Shown here: piece after piece, positions 9,349-19,095 of the stretch | Layout: each line of letters starts with the position of its first letter | How positions within the stretch are numbered: position 1 is the first letter of the stretch | Source: Arthrobacter crystallopoietes | GTDB lineage: Bacteria > Actinomycetota > Actinomycetes > Actinomycetales > Micrococcaceae | Direction: 5' to 3' | Length of the DNA stretch: 64,000 nucleotides | Assembly (NCBI RefSeq): GCF_017603825.1 | Contig: NZ_CP072014.1 | Coordinates: forward strand, 4,317,540 to 4,381,539 | Notes under the pieces: model-generated | Database searches by the model: none | What the model saw: the letters and a program-made list of their open reading frames with translations, nothing else | Told to the model about the DNA's origin: nothing | Made by a program: the position numbers and the translations under genes

Positions 9349-10024
9349 CAAGTCGAACAGCAACCGTCCGGCACACAACGCTCCGGTGCTGGTGGTGGGC
9401 CTGGGCCGCTTCGGCGCGGCCACGGCCGAGCAGCTGGTGAAGCAGGGCCGGGAGGTCTTGGCCATCGAGCGCGACCCCGCCCTGGTCCAGAAATGGTCCG
9501 GCCAGCTGACCCACATCGTCGAAGCCGACGCCACCAACATCGACGCGCTGCGCCAGCTCGGTGCTCAGGACTTTACGTCCGCCGTCGTCGGTGTGGGTAC
9601 CTCGATCGAGTCCTCCGTGCTGATCACGGTCAATCTGGTGGATCTGGGTATCGAACACTTGTGGGTCAAGGCCATTACGGCCTCGCACGGCAAGATCCTC
9701 ACCCGCATCGGCGCCAACCATGTTATCTACCCGGAGGCCGACGCCGGCCGCCGCGCCGCGCACCTGGTGGGCGGACGGATGCTGGACTTCATCGAGTTCG
9801 ACGACGGTTTTGCGATCGTGAAGATGTACCCGCCGAAGGAGACCCAGGGCTTCACCCTCGGCGAGTCGGGGGTCCGCTCCAAGTACGGCATCACCGTGGT
9901 CGGCGTGAAGTCTCCCGGCGAGGATTTCACTTACGCACGGCCCGAGACAAAAGTGTCCAGCCGGGACATGCTTATCGTGTCAGGCCATGTGGATCTGCTC
10001 GAGCGGTTCGCGGCGCGGCCGTAG
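9341..10024 (+). CDS. ktrA: TrkA/KtrA potassium channel gating protein (RCK domain)
   Basis: Cytosolic nucleotide-binding ring that gates KtrB. The 227-residue protein has a Rossmann RCK_N domain (VLVVGLGRFGAATAEQL, then AIERDPALV and EADATNIDAL) and an RCK_C domain in the last third. The TTG at 9341 is chosen because GAGAGG lies 7 bases upstream and conserved sequence starts soon after; an earlier in-frame start would lie inside ktrB. The 8-base overlap with ktrB shows an operon. Confidence 0.92.
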   Translation: MADKSNSNRPAHNAPVLVVGLGRFGAATAEQLVKQGREVLAIERDPALVQKWSGQLTHIVEADATNIDALRQLGAQDFTSAVVGVGTSIESSVLITVNLVDLGIEHLWVKAITASHGKILTRIGANHVIYPEADAGRRAAHLVGGRMLDFIEFDDGFAIVKMYPPKETQGFTLGESGVRSKYGITVVGVKSPGEDFTYARPETKVSSRDMLIVSGHVDLLERFAARP

Positions 10025-10027
10025 CCC

Positions 10028-10882
10028 TCAGGCGAGTTCGCGGGAAATCTCCGCTGCGCGCTCCGCAGCCGCACGTGCACCGGCGGCAATGATATCCGGC
10101 AACCCAGCCTCGTCGAAGGCGGCGATAGCGCGTTCGGTGGTGCCGTTAGGGCTGGTGACCGCCTTGCGCAGCGCCACGGGGTCCGCCCCCTCCTGGGCCA
10201 GCATAGCGCCGGCGCCGGCAACCGTATCGCGGGCCAGAGCCATGGCCAGCTCCGGATCAAGGCCAAGCTTCACGCCTGCTTGCGCCATGGCTTCGGCAAG
10301 GTAGAAGGCGTAGGCCGGGCCCGATCCGCTGACGGCGGAAACGGCGTCGAGGTTCCCTTCCGGAACGATGACCGTGGTGCCTGCCCCGGAGAACACCGCG
10401 GCTGCCGCCGCCAGCTGATCCTCGGTAACGTTGCTGCCGGCCGAAAGCCCGACGGCACCCCGGCCCACCTTTAGCGGTGTGTTGGGCATTGTGCGCACGA
10501 GCGGCTGGCCCTCGGGCAGCGCGGCCTCCATAGTGGCGATCGTGACCGCGGCCGCAACGCTGAGGACCACGGTTTGCGGCGACAGGGCGGACGCGATGCT
10601 GCGGCACAAGTCGACGATGCCGACCGGCTTAACCCCCAGCACCACCAGCGCGGCACTCTCCACCGCCTTGAGATTGGCCTGCGCGTCCTCGGTTTCGGCC
10701 AGCACGGTCAAACCCTCGTAGCGGCTGCGCAGTTCTTCCGCCCGCTCGCTCCGGCGGACCGTCGCGGTCACATTCGCCGCAGGAGTGCCGGCGGCCAACA
10801 GGCCCGCGAGCACCGCTTCGTTCATGGAACCGCATCCCAGAAAGACGATCCGGCCGGTGGTTTCAGTAGTCTGCGCAGTCAT
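10028..10882 (-). CDS. proC: Pyrroline-5-carboxylate reductase
   Basis: Last step of proline synthesis, reducing 1-pyrroline-5-carboxylate with NAD(P)H. The 284 residues begin with a Rossmann nucleotide fold whose loop is FLGCGSMNEAVL, and carry VVLGVKP, RTMPNTPLKVGRG and the family signature AVSGSGPAYAFYLAEAMAQAGVKLGL. Monocistronic and convergent with ktrA, with only three bases between the stop codons, so no separate terminator fits there. Confidence 0.95.
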   Translation of the reverse strand: MTAQTTETTGRIVFLGCGSMNEAVLAGLLAAGTPAANVTATVRRSERAEELRSRYEGLTVLAETEDAQANLKAVESAALVVLGVKPVGIVDLCRSIASALSPQTVVLSVAAAVTIATMEAALPEGQPLVRTMPNTPLKVGRGAVGLSAGSNVTEDQLAAAAAVFSGAGTTVIVPEGNLDAVSAVSGSGPAYAFYLAEAMAQAGVKLGLDPELAMALARDTVAGAGAMLAQEGADPVALRKAVTSPNGTTERAIAAFDEAGLPDIIAAGARAAAERAAEISRELA

Positions 10883-11044
10883 GTTGCCATTGAATCACGC
10901 AGCCGCCGGCCCCGGCATGTTTCTGTGTCGGGACCGATTCACAGTCTTTTCCCAGCATCTTAAAGGCGATATCCCAACAAGGAAACCTACCTTAATTACT
11001 ACCTCATGAAGGTGCGAGTGATTATGGACCGGGTCTCCTGGTCC

Positions 11045-11101
11045 GGTGCCGGCAATACCCGCGGATGTCTCCCCCAACCGTCCGCAGGCTGTGCCGGCAC
11101 C
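11045..11101 (+). terminator. Orphan plus-oriented hairpin in the ppx-proC gap
   Basis: GGTGCCGGCA (11045-11054) pairs with TGCCGGCACC (11092-11101); inside, GCGGA (11061-11065) pairs with TCCGC (11081-11085) across symmetric 6-base internal loops. TTCTCTTT follows on the plus strand. Both flanking genes run on the minus strand, so the T-rich side faces the wrong way for them. It could still end ppx transcripts, or end an unannotated plus-strand RNA. Confidence 0.45.
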
Positions 11102-11122
11102 TTCTCTTTAACCAGCAGCTGG

Positions 11123-12148
11123 CTAAGGTATCGCTCTGTCCAGCCTTTCGACCGCCGGAGCAGGTTCCAGTGCCTTCTGGACGAGGGCAGTCCCCACAGG
11201 GCGCACCGGTGCATCGCTGTCGTACAGCAGATGGTCGAAGCGCTTGAGGATGAGTCCTTCGCGCAGGGCCCACGGGCAGATCACCATCGAGCTGATGTTG
11301 AACATCTCCATCGCCGCCTCCGCGACCAGTGCCCCGGCCAGGAGCTGCGGGGCGCGGACCAGTGAAACCCCGGGCAGGTTGGCCCGGTCGCTGGCCGGCA
11401 TCGCGGAAAGCCTCTGGGTCCAGAGGGAAAGATCCTCGCGGCGTAGTTCGCGCCGGATGTAGGGTCCGGCCGCGGACGGAGCTGCTCCTGTAATGCGGGC
11501 CAGGGACCTGAACGTTTTGGAAGTGCCGGCGACGAGATCCGGGAACCCCGCGCCGTCGAACTCTTGAACGGCCGGCGCAAGGGTTTCCCTGATGTAGTGC
11601 CGCAGGTCCTTGACGCTGCCGGCACTGGGCGGATCGGATGGCAGCCAGTCACGGGTCAGCCGTCCGGCGCCAAGCGGAACCGATGCCGCCACATCCGGTT
11701 GTTCATCATGTCCGATGGCCATTTCGAAAGAGCCGCCGCCGATGTCCAGATCCAGAATGGTGCCGGCGCCCCATCCGTACCAGCGCCTGACCGCGACCAG
11801 GGTCAGCGCCGCTTCCTGCGGGCCGGTCAGTTCCTGCAGGGCGACGTTGGTTTCAGCCTGCACGCGGGCCAGCACGGCGTCGCCGTTGGCAGCCTCCCGG
11901 ATAGCGGACGTGCAGAAAGCCAGCATGTCCTCGGCGCTGTGCTGGCCGGCGAATGCCCACGCCTCCCGGATGAACCCGATCAGCTCCTGCTGGCCGTCCT
12001 CGTTGATGTTCCCCTCGCCATCCAGATAGGCCACCAGCGATAGCGGCCGCTTGTGCGAGGCAAACGGAACGGGCCTGGCGCCCGGATGGGCGTCGACCAG
12101 TAACAGGTGGACGGTGTTCGAACCGATATCGAGGACGCCTAGACGCAT
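11123..12148 (-). CDS. ppx: Exopolyphosphatase / pppGpp phosphohydrolase family (Ppx/GppA)
   Basis: A 341-residue ASKHA-fold phosphatase starting [19 protein letters not shown], the phosphate-1 motif. A second nucleotide loop, [16 protein letters not shown], is near residue 137, and [12 protein letters not shown] precedes it. Such proteins release phosphate from polyphosphate chains or from (p)ppGpp. The length matches the short Ppx1/2 forms of mycobacteria, without the extra C-terminal HD domain of enterobacterial Ppx. It lies directly downstream of topA on the same strand. Confidence 0.9.
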   Translation of the reverse strand: MRLGVLDIGSNTVHLLLVDAHPGARPVPFASHKRPLSLVAYLDGEGNINEDGQQELIGFIREAWAFAGQHSAEDMLAFCTSAIREAANGDAVLARVQAETNVALQELTGPQEAALTLVAVRRWYGWGAGTILDLDIGGGSFEMAIGHDEQPDVAASVPLGAGRLTRDWLPSDPPSAGSVKDLRHYIRETLAPAVQEFDGAGFPDLVAGTSKTFRSLARITGAAPSAAGPYIRRELRREDLSLWTQRLSAMPASDRANLPGVSLVRAPQLLAGALVAEAAMEMFNISSMVICPWALREGLILKRFDHLLYDSDAPVRPVGTALVQKALEPAPAVERLDRAIP

Positions 12149-12187
12149 GCTCTTATTATGTCGGCTGAAAGCACGGCTGTTTGTCCC

Positions 12188-14914
12188 TTACTTCTTGGCC
12201 GTGGCCTTGCGCCGGGCGGCGGGCTTTTTGGCCGGACCCTTGGCACGCTTTTCGGCCAGCAGTTCAATGGCCTGGTCGCGGGTCAGCTCCTCGATGCTCA
12301 TCGAACGGGGCACCGTAATATTGGTCGCGCCATCGGTAATGTACGGACCGAAACGGCCGTCCTTAACCACGATGTTCTTCTCCGAGACGGGATCCGTGCC
12401 GAACTCGGCTAAGGGCGGCGCAGCGGTCCGGCCGCCGCGCTGCTTCGGCTGGGAGTAGATCTCCAGCGCCTGCTCCAGCGTCATGGTGAAGATCTCGTCT
12501 TCCGAACCGATGGAACGCGAGTCCGTACCCTTCTTCAGGTACGGGCCGAAGCGGCCGTTCTGCACGGTGATCTCGTTGCCTTCGGCATCCGTACCCAGCA
12601 CCCTGGGCAGGCTCATCAGCTTCAAGGCGTCTTCCAGCGTGACAGTCTCCACCGTCATGGACTTGAAGAGGGAACCGGTGCGCGGCTTGACTTTGACCGG
12701 TTTCTTCGGCGGCTTGGGCTTGCCGTTCTTGTAGTACTCCACAGGCTGGTTCGCGAGCTCCTCGGCCGTGGGCTCCGGAATGATCTCGGTGACATAGGCG
12801 CCGTAACGGCCCTCCCGGGCCACAATGGTCCGGCCCGTCTCCGGATCCTGCCCCAGTTCTCGTTCGCCCGGGCCCTGGTTATCCATCAGTTCCACGGCCT
12901 TTTCGGCGGTCAGCTCGTCCGGTGCGAGATCGTCCGGAACGTTTGCACGCTGCGGGTCGGCCAGCTCTCCGGTCTCCGGATCGAGCACGGCGGCGCGCTC
13001 CAGGTAGGGGCCGAACTTGCCCACGCGCAGGGTGATTCCTTCGGCGATTTCGATCGAGTTGATCTCCCGGGGATCGATTTCGCCCAGGTCGTTGACGATG
13101 GTGTTCAGGCCCGTTTCCTTGCGGTCCCCGTAGTAAAACCCGTCGAGCCAGTCCACCCGGCTCGCCTCGCCGCGGGCGATGCGGTCCAGGTCCTCTTCGA
13201 GCGCGGCCGTGAAGTCATAGTCCACGTAGTCGCGGAAGTGCTCTTCCAGCAAGCGGACCACGGAGAACGCGATCCAGCTAGGAACCAGAGCTGAGCCGCG
13301 GGTGCTGACATAGCCGCGGTCCATGATGGTGGAAATGGTAGCCGCGTAGGTGGACGGCCGGCCGATGCCACGCTCTTCCAGCGTCTTGATCAGCGAGGCT
13401 TCGGTGTAGCGCGGCGGGGCGGAGGTTTCGTGTCCGACGGCGGCAACGTCCTGGGCCTTCAGCGCGTCCTTTTCGGCGAGCTGCGGCAGGCGGCCGGTGG
13501 CCGCGTCGTCGTCCTCATCGCGGGCTGCGTCCTTGCCTTCCTCGTAGGCGGCCATGAAGCCGGGGAAGGTGATGACGGTACCGGAAGCGGAGAAGACCGC
13601 GTCCCGGCCGTCCGGAGCAACGGCGCCCAGGCGAACGGTGGAGGTCGAGCCCTTTGCGTCCGCCATCTGGGAGGCAACGGTGCGCTTCCAGATCAGTTCA
13701 TAGAGCTTGTATTCGTCGCTGCTGAGTTGGCTGCGGACCTGGCCCGGGGTACGGAAGGAGTCGCCGGCAGGACGGATGGCCTCGTGGGCTTCCTGCGCGT
13801 TCTTGTCCTTGCCCTTGTAGACGCGGCGGGCATCCGGTACGTACTCCGGGCCGTACAGCTCCGAGGCCTGGCGGCGTGCCGCGTTGACGGCCTGGTCGCT
13901 CAGCGCCGGCGAATCGGTACGCATATACGTGATGTAGCCGTTTTCGTACAGGCGTTGGGCCACCTGCATGGTGATCCGGGCCGAGAAACGCAGCTTGCGG
14001 GCAGATTCCTGCTGCAGCGTCGAGGTAGTGAACGGCGCGGCGGGGCGCCGGGTGTACGGCTTGTTCTCCACCGAACGGACGGCGAACTCCGCGGTGCGCA
14101 GACCGTTGGCGAGGGACGAAGCAGCCGCCTCATCGAGGTGCACCGCGGACTTGGCGGTGAGCACACCGGCGTCGTTGAAGTCTTTTCCGGTAGCCACGCG
14201 GGAGCCGTCAAGCGAAACGAGCTTCGCCTTGAACGCGCCGCCCTTGGCAGCATCCTCGGGTTCGACCGTGGCCAGCAGATCCCAGTAGGACGCGGAGCGA
14301 AAGGCCATGCGCTCACGTTCGCGCTCGACTACCAGGCGGGTGGCCACGGACTGGACGCGCCCGGCAGAGAGCCCGGCCTTGACCTTGCGCCACAGCACCG
14401 GGGACAGTTCGTAGCCGAAGAGCCGGTCCACAATGCGGCGCGTTTCCTGCGCGTCCACCAGATCGGTGTCCACATCGCGCATTTCCTGCAGGGCACGCTG
14501 GATGGCTTCGCGGGTAATTTCGGGGAAGGTCAGCCGGTGGACCGGGACCTTGGGCTTGAGCACCTCAAGCAGGTGCCACGCGATGGCCTCGCCCTCGCGG
14601 TCACCGTCAGTTGCGAGGTAGAGCTCGTCGGCGTCCTTGAGCAGGCTCTTGAGTTCGGCGACTTTTTTCTTCTTGTCCGCAGAAACCACGTAGTAAGGTT
14701 CGAAGTTTTTCTCGACATCGACGGCGAATTTGCCCACCGAAGTCTTCTTCAGCTCGGCCGGCAGGTCCGACGGCTGCGGCAGGTCCCGGATGTGGCCCAT
14801 TGAGGCCGTGACCTCAAAACCCTCGCCGAGATACCCGGCAATAGTCTTGCCCTTGGCAGGAGACTCGACAATGACGAGTTTCATACCGGTTTTTTCGCGG
14901 GCCTTGGGTGGCAC
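12188..14914 (-). CDS. topA: DNA topoisomerase I
   Basis: Relaxes negative supercoils by a type IA single-strand passage. The 908 residues contain the Toprim domain (KLVIVESPAKGKTIAGYLG at about 12-30, then LATDGDREGEAIAWHLL), the catalytic Tyr in GYITYMRTDSPALS, and RGIGRPSTYA. The C-terminal third lacks zinc fingers and has four repeats of the GKFGPYLE / GRFGPYLKKG / GRFGPYITDG type, ending in a Lys/Ala-rich basic tail, as in mycobacterial TopA. The GTG start is supported by AGGAG 6 bases upstream. Neighbours resemble the Rv3646c region. Confidence 0.96.
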   Translation of the reverse strand: MPPKAREKTGMKLVIVESPAKGKTIAGYLGEGFEVTASMGHIRDLPQPSDLPAELKKTSVGKFAVDVEKNFEPYYVVSADKKKKVAELKSLLKDADELYLATDGDREGEAIAWHLLEVLKPKVPVHRLTFPEITREAIQRALQEMRDVDTDLVDAQETRRIVDRLFGYELSPVLWRKVKAGLSAGRVQSVATRLVVERERERMAFRSASYWDLLATVEPEDAAKGGAFKAKLVSLDGSRVATGKDFNDAGVLTAKSAVHLDEAAASSLANGLRTAEFAVRSVENKPYTRRPAAPFTTSTLQQESARKLRFSARITMQVAQRLYENGYITYMRTDSPALSDQAVNAARRQASELYGPEYVPDARRVYKGKDKNAQEAHEAIRPAGDSFRTPGQVRSQLSSDEYKLYELIWKRTVASQMADAKGSTSTVRLGAVAPDGRDAVFSASGTVITFPGFMAAYEEGKDAARDEDDDAATGRLPQLAEKDALKAQDVAAVGHETSAPPRYTEASLIKTLEERGIGRPSTYAATISTIMDRGYVSTRGSALVPSWIAFSVVRLLEEHFRDYVDYDFTAALEEDLDRIARGEASRVDWLDGFYYGDRKETGLNTIVNDLGEIDPREINSIEIAEGITLRVGKFGPYLERAAVLDPETGELADPQRANVPDDLAPDELTAEKAVELMDNQGPGERELGQDPETGRTIVAREGRYGAYVTEIIPEPTAEELANQPVEYYKNGKPKPPKKPVKVKPRTGSLFKSMTVETVTLEDALKLMSLPRVLGTDAEGNEITVQNGRFGPYLKKGTDSRSIGSEDEIFTMTLEQALEIYSQPKQRGGRTAAPPLAEFGTDPVSEKNIVVKDGRFGPYITDGATNITVPRSMSIEELTRDQAIELLAEKRAKGPAKKPAARRKATAKK

Positions 14915-15055
14915 GATTCTCCTACGTCAATTGCTGTGGCGGTGCGGCAGATGCATCCTGTCCCCGAAGTATCCGGGACAGCTGCCAGCTCTAGGTTAGC
15001 CCCAAGAATGGCACAACGAAGAAAATCGGGTGCAGGCACGGGGCCGGCGGGAGCT

Positions 15056-15709
15056 CTACGCGTCGTCGATATCCCCGGGCAGGAAAGAGAATACGTAGTA
15101 CAGCTTTTGGGCGTCTTCGCCCCGGTTTTCGGGATTTGTGGTGGGGCTGAACTCGAGCAGGATCTCGCCGATCCGGCGGCCCAGATCCGCGCGTTGCTCC
15201 TCTGTCAGATAAAAGCGGCCGGTGCTCAGCGCGGCGAGGTGGCCCTCCTGGCGCCAGGTGTCCGGGTTCGGCGCCTGTTTGTCCCGCTTGACGTACTTGG
15301 AGAGGCGCTGGCGCAGGTCGTTGAGCTCAACATCGACGACGCCGAGGGTTGCCGCCCGGCTGTCCGCCACCGAGGTGACATCCAGCCGTCCCGCGGCTGC
15401 CTGCCAGTGCCGCTCCCGGCCGTCGCCCTGGTTGGCGCTGCGCTTGACGAAGCCCCACTTCTCCAAGGCCCGCAAGTGGTAGCTCATGGCACTCGGCGTT
15501 AGTCCGTGCCGCTGCGCCAGCTCGGTGGCCGTGGCCGGCTGCTGCGTATCGAATAGTTCCTCGATAACTTTCAGGCGCACCGCATGGGCGAGCGCCCGGA
15601 TGGCCCTCGCATCTGAAATGTTGACCCGGTCCCCCGAGCCCGCCGGCGCCCCGGCTCCGGAAATTTCGCCGGGCGCTGGGTCGGTAAATGGCGCTGCACC
15701 TTTGGTCAT
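15056..15709 (-). CDS. ArsR/HTH_20-type transcriptional regulator
   Basis: A 217-residue protein. After a Gly/Pro/Ala-rich 30-residue head comes a winged HTH (about 31-100: ALAHAVRLKVIEELF, ATATELAQRHGLTPSAMSYHLRALEKWGFV). The rest is helical with an amphipathic stretch around VDVELNDLRQRLSKYV and a region rich in Arg and Glu, a layout common in regulators that dimerise through a long C-terminal helix. Ligand and targets are unknown. It lies upstream of topA on the same strand, with a 140-base gap. Confidence 0.82.
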   Translation of the reverse strand: MTKGAAPFTDPAPGEISGAGAPAGSGDRVNISDARAIRALAHAVRLKVIEELFDTQQPATATELAQRHGLTPSAMSYHLRALEKWGFVKRSANQGDGRERHWQAAAGRLDVTSVADSRAATLGVVDVELNDLRQRLSKYVKRDKQAPNPDTWRQEGHLAALSTGRFYLTEEQRADLGRRIGEILLEFSPTTNPENRGEDAQKLYYVFSFLPGDIDDA

Positions 15710-15783
15710 GGAAGGTAAGTCTAGTGCCCTTCAGAGCGCGGCAGTGAGCCGGTTCACTTGCGAAATGGCAACGATTGAGGCAC

Positions 15784-17370
15784 CTACGCCGCGGCAGGAA
15801 CGAGGAAGCCGTCCGCCACGAGATTGCGCACCTCGGAGGTGAGCTGTTCGGAGAATTCCGCGTCCGGCCTCTCCAGCAGGGCTGCGAGCGCAGCCACCAG
15901 CTGGCCGACTGTCAGTTCACCGTCGCTGGCGGAGACGAAGCCCGCCAGCTCGGAACTCATCAAATTGGTGCGGCGGAAGCCCGCTCCTTGCCGCAGCAGG
16001 ATCACGCCCGGATGCTCTGCCCCCGGGCGCTGATGGCGTTCCTCCGTGACGTCCTCGGCTGGCTGCAGCCGCTGGTCCGCGAAGTCCTCCGCGTGTGCCT
16101 CGAGCCAATCGTGCCGGTGGACGGCGGCGGCCAGATGCGGCCCGATGGGCTGCTCGATCGCGTAGCCGATTTCCTCGAACCTGCGCAGCCGGGCGGCGCT
16201 TTCGCTGCGCCGCAGCCAGATCATGCCGAACCCCACGCTCTCCACATCACGGGAAGCGAAATCTTCCAGATACGCTGCATAGGAACGGCCGTAGAGACCC
16301 GGATCCCGGTTTTCCGAAGCGTCCCGCAGCCACGTCTGTGCATACGACGACGGAGTGAGTTGTTCGCGCTGGATCACCCAAGCCTCGGTTTTCGGATCGA
16401 GCCAGACTTCGAGCCGGTCATGCCAGGAACCGGCACCGGCCGGAATCTCCCAGTTTCCCAGCATCTGCGCCATCCCGCCTGTGTCCAGCGCCGAGGGCAG
16501 GCGGCGGACCAGCGTGGAGACAATGTCGTCGCCGGGCAGTCCGCCGTCACGGTACGTGAACTGCTCCTCATCGGCAGTCTCCTCGGTGCGCGGCGTGATG
16601 ACGAACGGCGGATTGCTCACGACCTGCCCGAAGTGCTCGCCAGCCACCGGGTCGAGCAGGCTGCCCAGCCGGAGGCTGACCCGCTCGGCAAGGTTCTGCG
16701 GATCCAGATCCAGTGCGCCCGCGTTCAGCAGCAGGTTGAAGCGGGTAAAGGCCAAGGCGCGTTCCGAGATGTCCGTGGCCGTCACATGCCGCGCGTGGCC
16801 CAGCAGGTGGAAAAGCTGGATGCCGCAGCCCGTGCCCAGATCCAGCGCACGTTCCACCGGCGCGCGGACAGTCAACTGCGCCAGCGTCAGCGAGGCCTGC
16901 CCGATCCCAAGCACGTGGTCCCGCCGCAGCACCCCGGGTGCCTGGTGCGCACCCAGGTCGCTGGCCACCCACAGCTGCGTTTCGTCGAACGCATACGGCC
17001 GGAGGTCAACGGCGGGACGGAAGCGTCCGCCGTCGTTGTTGATCAGCCCCAGTGCCAGCAGCCCTTCGGGCGTGACGGCGGGAAAGGCCGATGTAAGCTG
17101 GTCGCGTTCCAGCGTCCCGCCCAGAAGCCACAAACGTACGACGGCGGCCAACGGCTTGGACCTGGCAGCGTCAAGTTCGCGATCGGTTACCAGCTGGGCC
17201 GGAATCAACTGGTCCCGGTCCAAGGCCTCGTAGGCTTCGTCGCCCAGCAATTGCTGGACCCCGTCCACCGTGTAATCCAGCGCCGTCAGGTCCTTGGCCA
17301 GGGCAGCCATCAGCTGCAGATCCGTACTCTGCGGGGCGTCCGGAATGTTGCCGGTATTGAACTCAGTCAC
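15784..17370 (-). CDS. PrmC/HemK-like class I methyltransferase with DUF7059 N-domain
   Basis: A 528-residue protein. Residues 1 to about 150 form an alpha-helical N-terminal domain (actinobacterial DUF7059 type). A class I SAM-binding core follows: ALDLGTGCGIQLFHLL near 190, ATDISERALAFTRFN, then VSNPPFVITP near 253, an NPPF motif typical of enzymes methylating a planar amide or ring nitrogen. A C-terminal region of about 200 residues is not part of the fold. The substrate is unknown; PrmC acts on release-factor glutamine and RlmF/TrmN types act on RNA. It is divergent from the adjacent acetyltransferase gene. Confidence 0.8.
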   Translation of the reverse strand: MTEFNTGNIPDAPQSTDLQLMAALAKDLTALDYTVDGVQQLLGDEAYEALDRDQLIPAQLVTDRELDAARSKPLAAVVRLWLLGGTLERDQLTSAFPAVTPEGLLALGLINNDGGRFRPAVDLRPYAFDETQLWVASDLGAHQAPGVLRRDHVLGIGQASLTLAQLTVRAPVERALDLGTGCGIQLFHLLGHARHVTATDISERALAFTRFNLLLNAGALDLDPQNLAERVSLRLGSLLDPVAGEHFGQVVSNPPFVITPRTEETADEEQFTYRDGGLPGDDIVSTLVRRLPSALDTGGMAQMLGNWEIPAGAGSWHDRLEVWLDPKTEAWVIQREQLTPSSYAQTWLRDASENRDPGLYGRSYAAYLEDFASRDVESVGFGMIWLRRSESAARLRRFEEIGYAIEQPIGPHLAAAVHRHDWLEAHAEDFADQRLQPAEDVTEERHQRPGAEHPGVILLRQGAGFRRTNLMSSELAGFVSASDGELTVGQLVAALAALLERPDAEFSEQLTSEVRNLVADGFLVPAAA

Positions 17371-17413
17371 GCCTCAAAGTCTAGGCGCGGAGCAGGAATG
17401 GTTAAATGGGCGC

Positions 17414-18031
17414 ATGCTTGTTACCACCACCTATCTGGAGCAGACTGCGCCCGAGCAGCTGGTTCCGGGATCGCGCCCGCTGGCGCCGGGTACCCGGATC
17501 GAACAGGTCCGCAGCATCAGTCCCGAGTTCAGCAAGTTCCTCTACCGGTCTGTCGGCAGCGGCTGGAACTGGTCGGATCGCCTTGCGTTGACGCGCGCCC
17601 AGTGGGACGAAGTACTGCGCACTCCGGGTTCCGAGACCTGGGTGCTATTGGTGGAAGGCGCCCCGGCCGGCTACGTGGAACTGATGGGGCGTCCCGGCGC
17701 GGCGGGCACCGAAGTAGAGATCGTGTACTTCGGGCTCTTCCCGGAGTTCATCGGTGAAGGGTTCGGCGGCGCGCTGCTGACGGAAGGGATCCAGCAGGCG
17801 TGGCAACTGGACGCCCGGTGGGAACGCTTTGCACCCGTCAGCAGGGTATGGGTCCACACCTGCTCGCTGGACGGGCCGTCGGCGCTGGCCAACTACCAGG
17901 CGCGCGGCCTGCGGATCTTCAAGACCGAAGAAGAGGTCACCGAGCCGCAGGACGCCTCCGGCGGGCTGTGGCCCGAAGCCGGGCCAATGGAATCCACCGG
18001 TTCCGCCCGCGAGCTACCTGTGGAGGCCTAG
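17414..18031 (+). CDS. GNAT-family N-acetyltransferase
   Basis: A 205-residue protein with one GNAT fold. The segment VEIVYFGLFPEFIGEGFGGALLTEGIQQAW at about 100-130 holds the acetyl-CoA pyrophosphate loop (a variant of Q/RxxGxG/A), and WVHTCSLDGPSALANYQARGLRIFKTEE is the usual motif B end. The ATG at 17414 is preceded by TTAAAT and no ribosome site, suggesting a leaderless mRNA. The acceptor substrate is unknown. Confidence 0.82.
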   Translation: MLVTTTYLEQTAPEQLVPGSRPLAPGTRIEQVRSISPEFSKFLYRSVGSGWNWSDRLALTRAQWDEVLRTPGSETWVLLVEGAPAGYVELMGRPGAAGTEVEIVYFGLFPEFIGEGFGGALLTEGIQQAWQLDARWERFAPVSRVWVHTCSLDGPSALANYQARGLRIFKTEEEVTEPQDASGGLWPEAGPMESTGSARELPVEA

Positions 18032-18103
18032 CAGCCGGCACTCAAGCCTGTCCCGGACGCAGCGCGGGAGCTGGAACCGGCGCCGAAACCGGCCGCCTCT
18101 CTC

Positions 18104-18997
18104 TTAGGCGGCGCAGCCGTCCGGGCAGCGGAGGGTCTCGGGGTTCGACGCACACTCGGTGCAATACAGGGTGAGGTTGCGGCAGCTCGGATTCGAGCAG
18201 TTCTCAAACTTGTTCGTTGCACCTTGGCAGCGGACGCATTCGCCGATGGTCTTCGCTTCGGGCGTGAACTCCATGTGCATGCGCTTGTCGAAGACATAGA
18301 GCGAGCCTTCCCACAACCCGGCGTCCCCGAATGTCTCGCCGTAGCGGACGATGCCGCCCTTCATTTGGTAAACCTCCTGGAAACCGCGGTTGACCATGAG
18401 CGAGGACAGCACTTCGCAGCGGATGCCACCGGTGCAGTACGTCACCACGGGCTTGTCCTTGAGGTCATCGTATTTGCCGGATTCCAGCTCTTTGATGAAG
18501 TCGTGGGTGGTGGCGACATCCGGGACTATGGCGTCCTTGAACTTGCCGATCTGCGCCTCGAACGCGTTGCGGCCGTCAAAGAAGACCACATCCTCGCCAG
18601 CCTGCTTCTTGGCCTCGACCAGCTCGTGCAGTTCTTCCGGCCTCAGGTGCGTCCCGCCGCCGACCACGCCGTTCTCGTCGACCTTGAGCTCTCCTGGTGC
18701 GCCGAAGGACACGATTTCGTCACGGACCTTTACGCTCAGCTTCGGGAAGTCCTCGGCACCACCTTCCGACCATTTGATGTCCATCTTCTTGAACGCCGGA
18801 TACTCGCGGGTGGCCTTCACATACTGCTTGACCGCACCGATTTCCCCGCCGACGGTACCGTTGATGCCGTCCGCGGAGATCAGGATCCTGCCCCGCAGTC
18901 CCAGTTTTTCGCAAAGGGCACGCTGCCACAGCCGTACCGCTTCGGGGTCCGGCAAGGGGGTGAACGCGTAATAAAGCACAATTCGGTTTACAGCCAC
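18104..18997 (-). CDS. trhO: tRNA uridine(34) 5-hydroxylase TrhO (YceA/rhodanese family)
   Basis: Forms 5-hydroxyuridine at the wobble position of certain tRNAs in an oxygen-dependent reaction. The 297-residue protein has an N-terminal ferredoxin-like domain ([15 protein letters not shown], then [16 protein letters not shown]), a rhodanese domain with active-site Cys in [12 protein letters not shown], and a Cys-rich C-terminus ([36 protein letters not shown]), as expected for this family. The GTG at 18997 is chosen: TACCCT lies 7 bases before it. The frame stays open to 19024. Confidence 0.9.
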   Translation of the reverse strand: MAVNRIVLYYAFTPLPDPEAVRLWQRALCEKLGLRGRILISADGINGTVGGEIGAVKQYVKATREYPAFKKMDIKWSEGGAEDFPKLSVKVRDEIVSFGAPGELKVDENGVVGGGTHLRPEELHELVEAKKQAGEDVVFFDGRNAFEAQIGKFKDAIVPDVATTHDFIKELESGKYDDLKDKPVVTYCTGGIRCEVLSSLMVNRGFQEVYQMKGGIVRYGETFGDAGLWEGSLYVFDKRMHMEFTPEAKTIGECVRCQGATNKFENCSNPSCRNLTLYCTECASNPETLRCPDGCAA

Positions 18998-19004
18998 GTA
19001 TTTA

Positions 19005-19010
19005 AGGGTA
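19005..19010 (-). promoter_or_regulatory. -10 box for leaderless trhO
   Basis: TACCCT on the minus strand ends 7 bases before the GTG start, the typical spacing of actinobacterial leaderless transcripts. No ribosome binding site is present. Confidence 0.5.
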
Positions 19011-19083
19011 AGCGCAGATGGCAAACCGGTTATTGTGACCTTGTTGTCATCTACTTCGGATGCCGCCCACGCTGTTGGTTCGG

Positions 19084-19089
19084 TACTGT
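19084..19089 (+). promoter_or_regulatory. -10 box for the leaderless acetyltransferase gene
   Basis: TACTGT ends 6 bases before the ATG at 19096; there is no Shine-Dalgarno. It is divergent from trhO, with about 100 bases between the two starts. Confidence 0.5.
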
Positions 19090-19095
19090 CTACCT

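Noticed and set aside
10975..11000. Possible iron-regulator (IdeR/DtxR) box in the ppx-proC gap
   Set aside because: Only a half-site resemblance (ACCTACCTTAAT) and no iron gene nearby.
15775..17757. Long open frame on the plus strand across the methyltransferase gene
   Set aside because: Antisense shadow of a conserved gene, low-complexity and without motifs.
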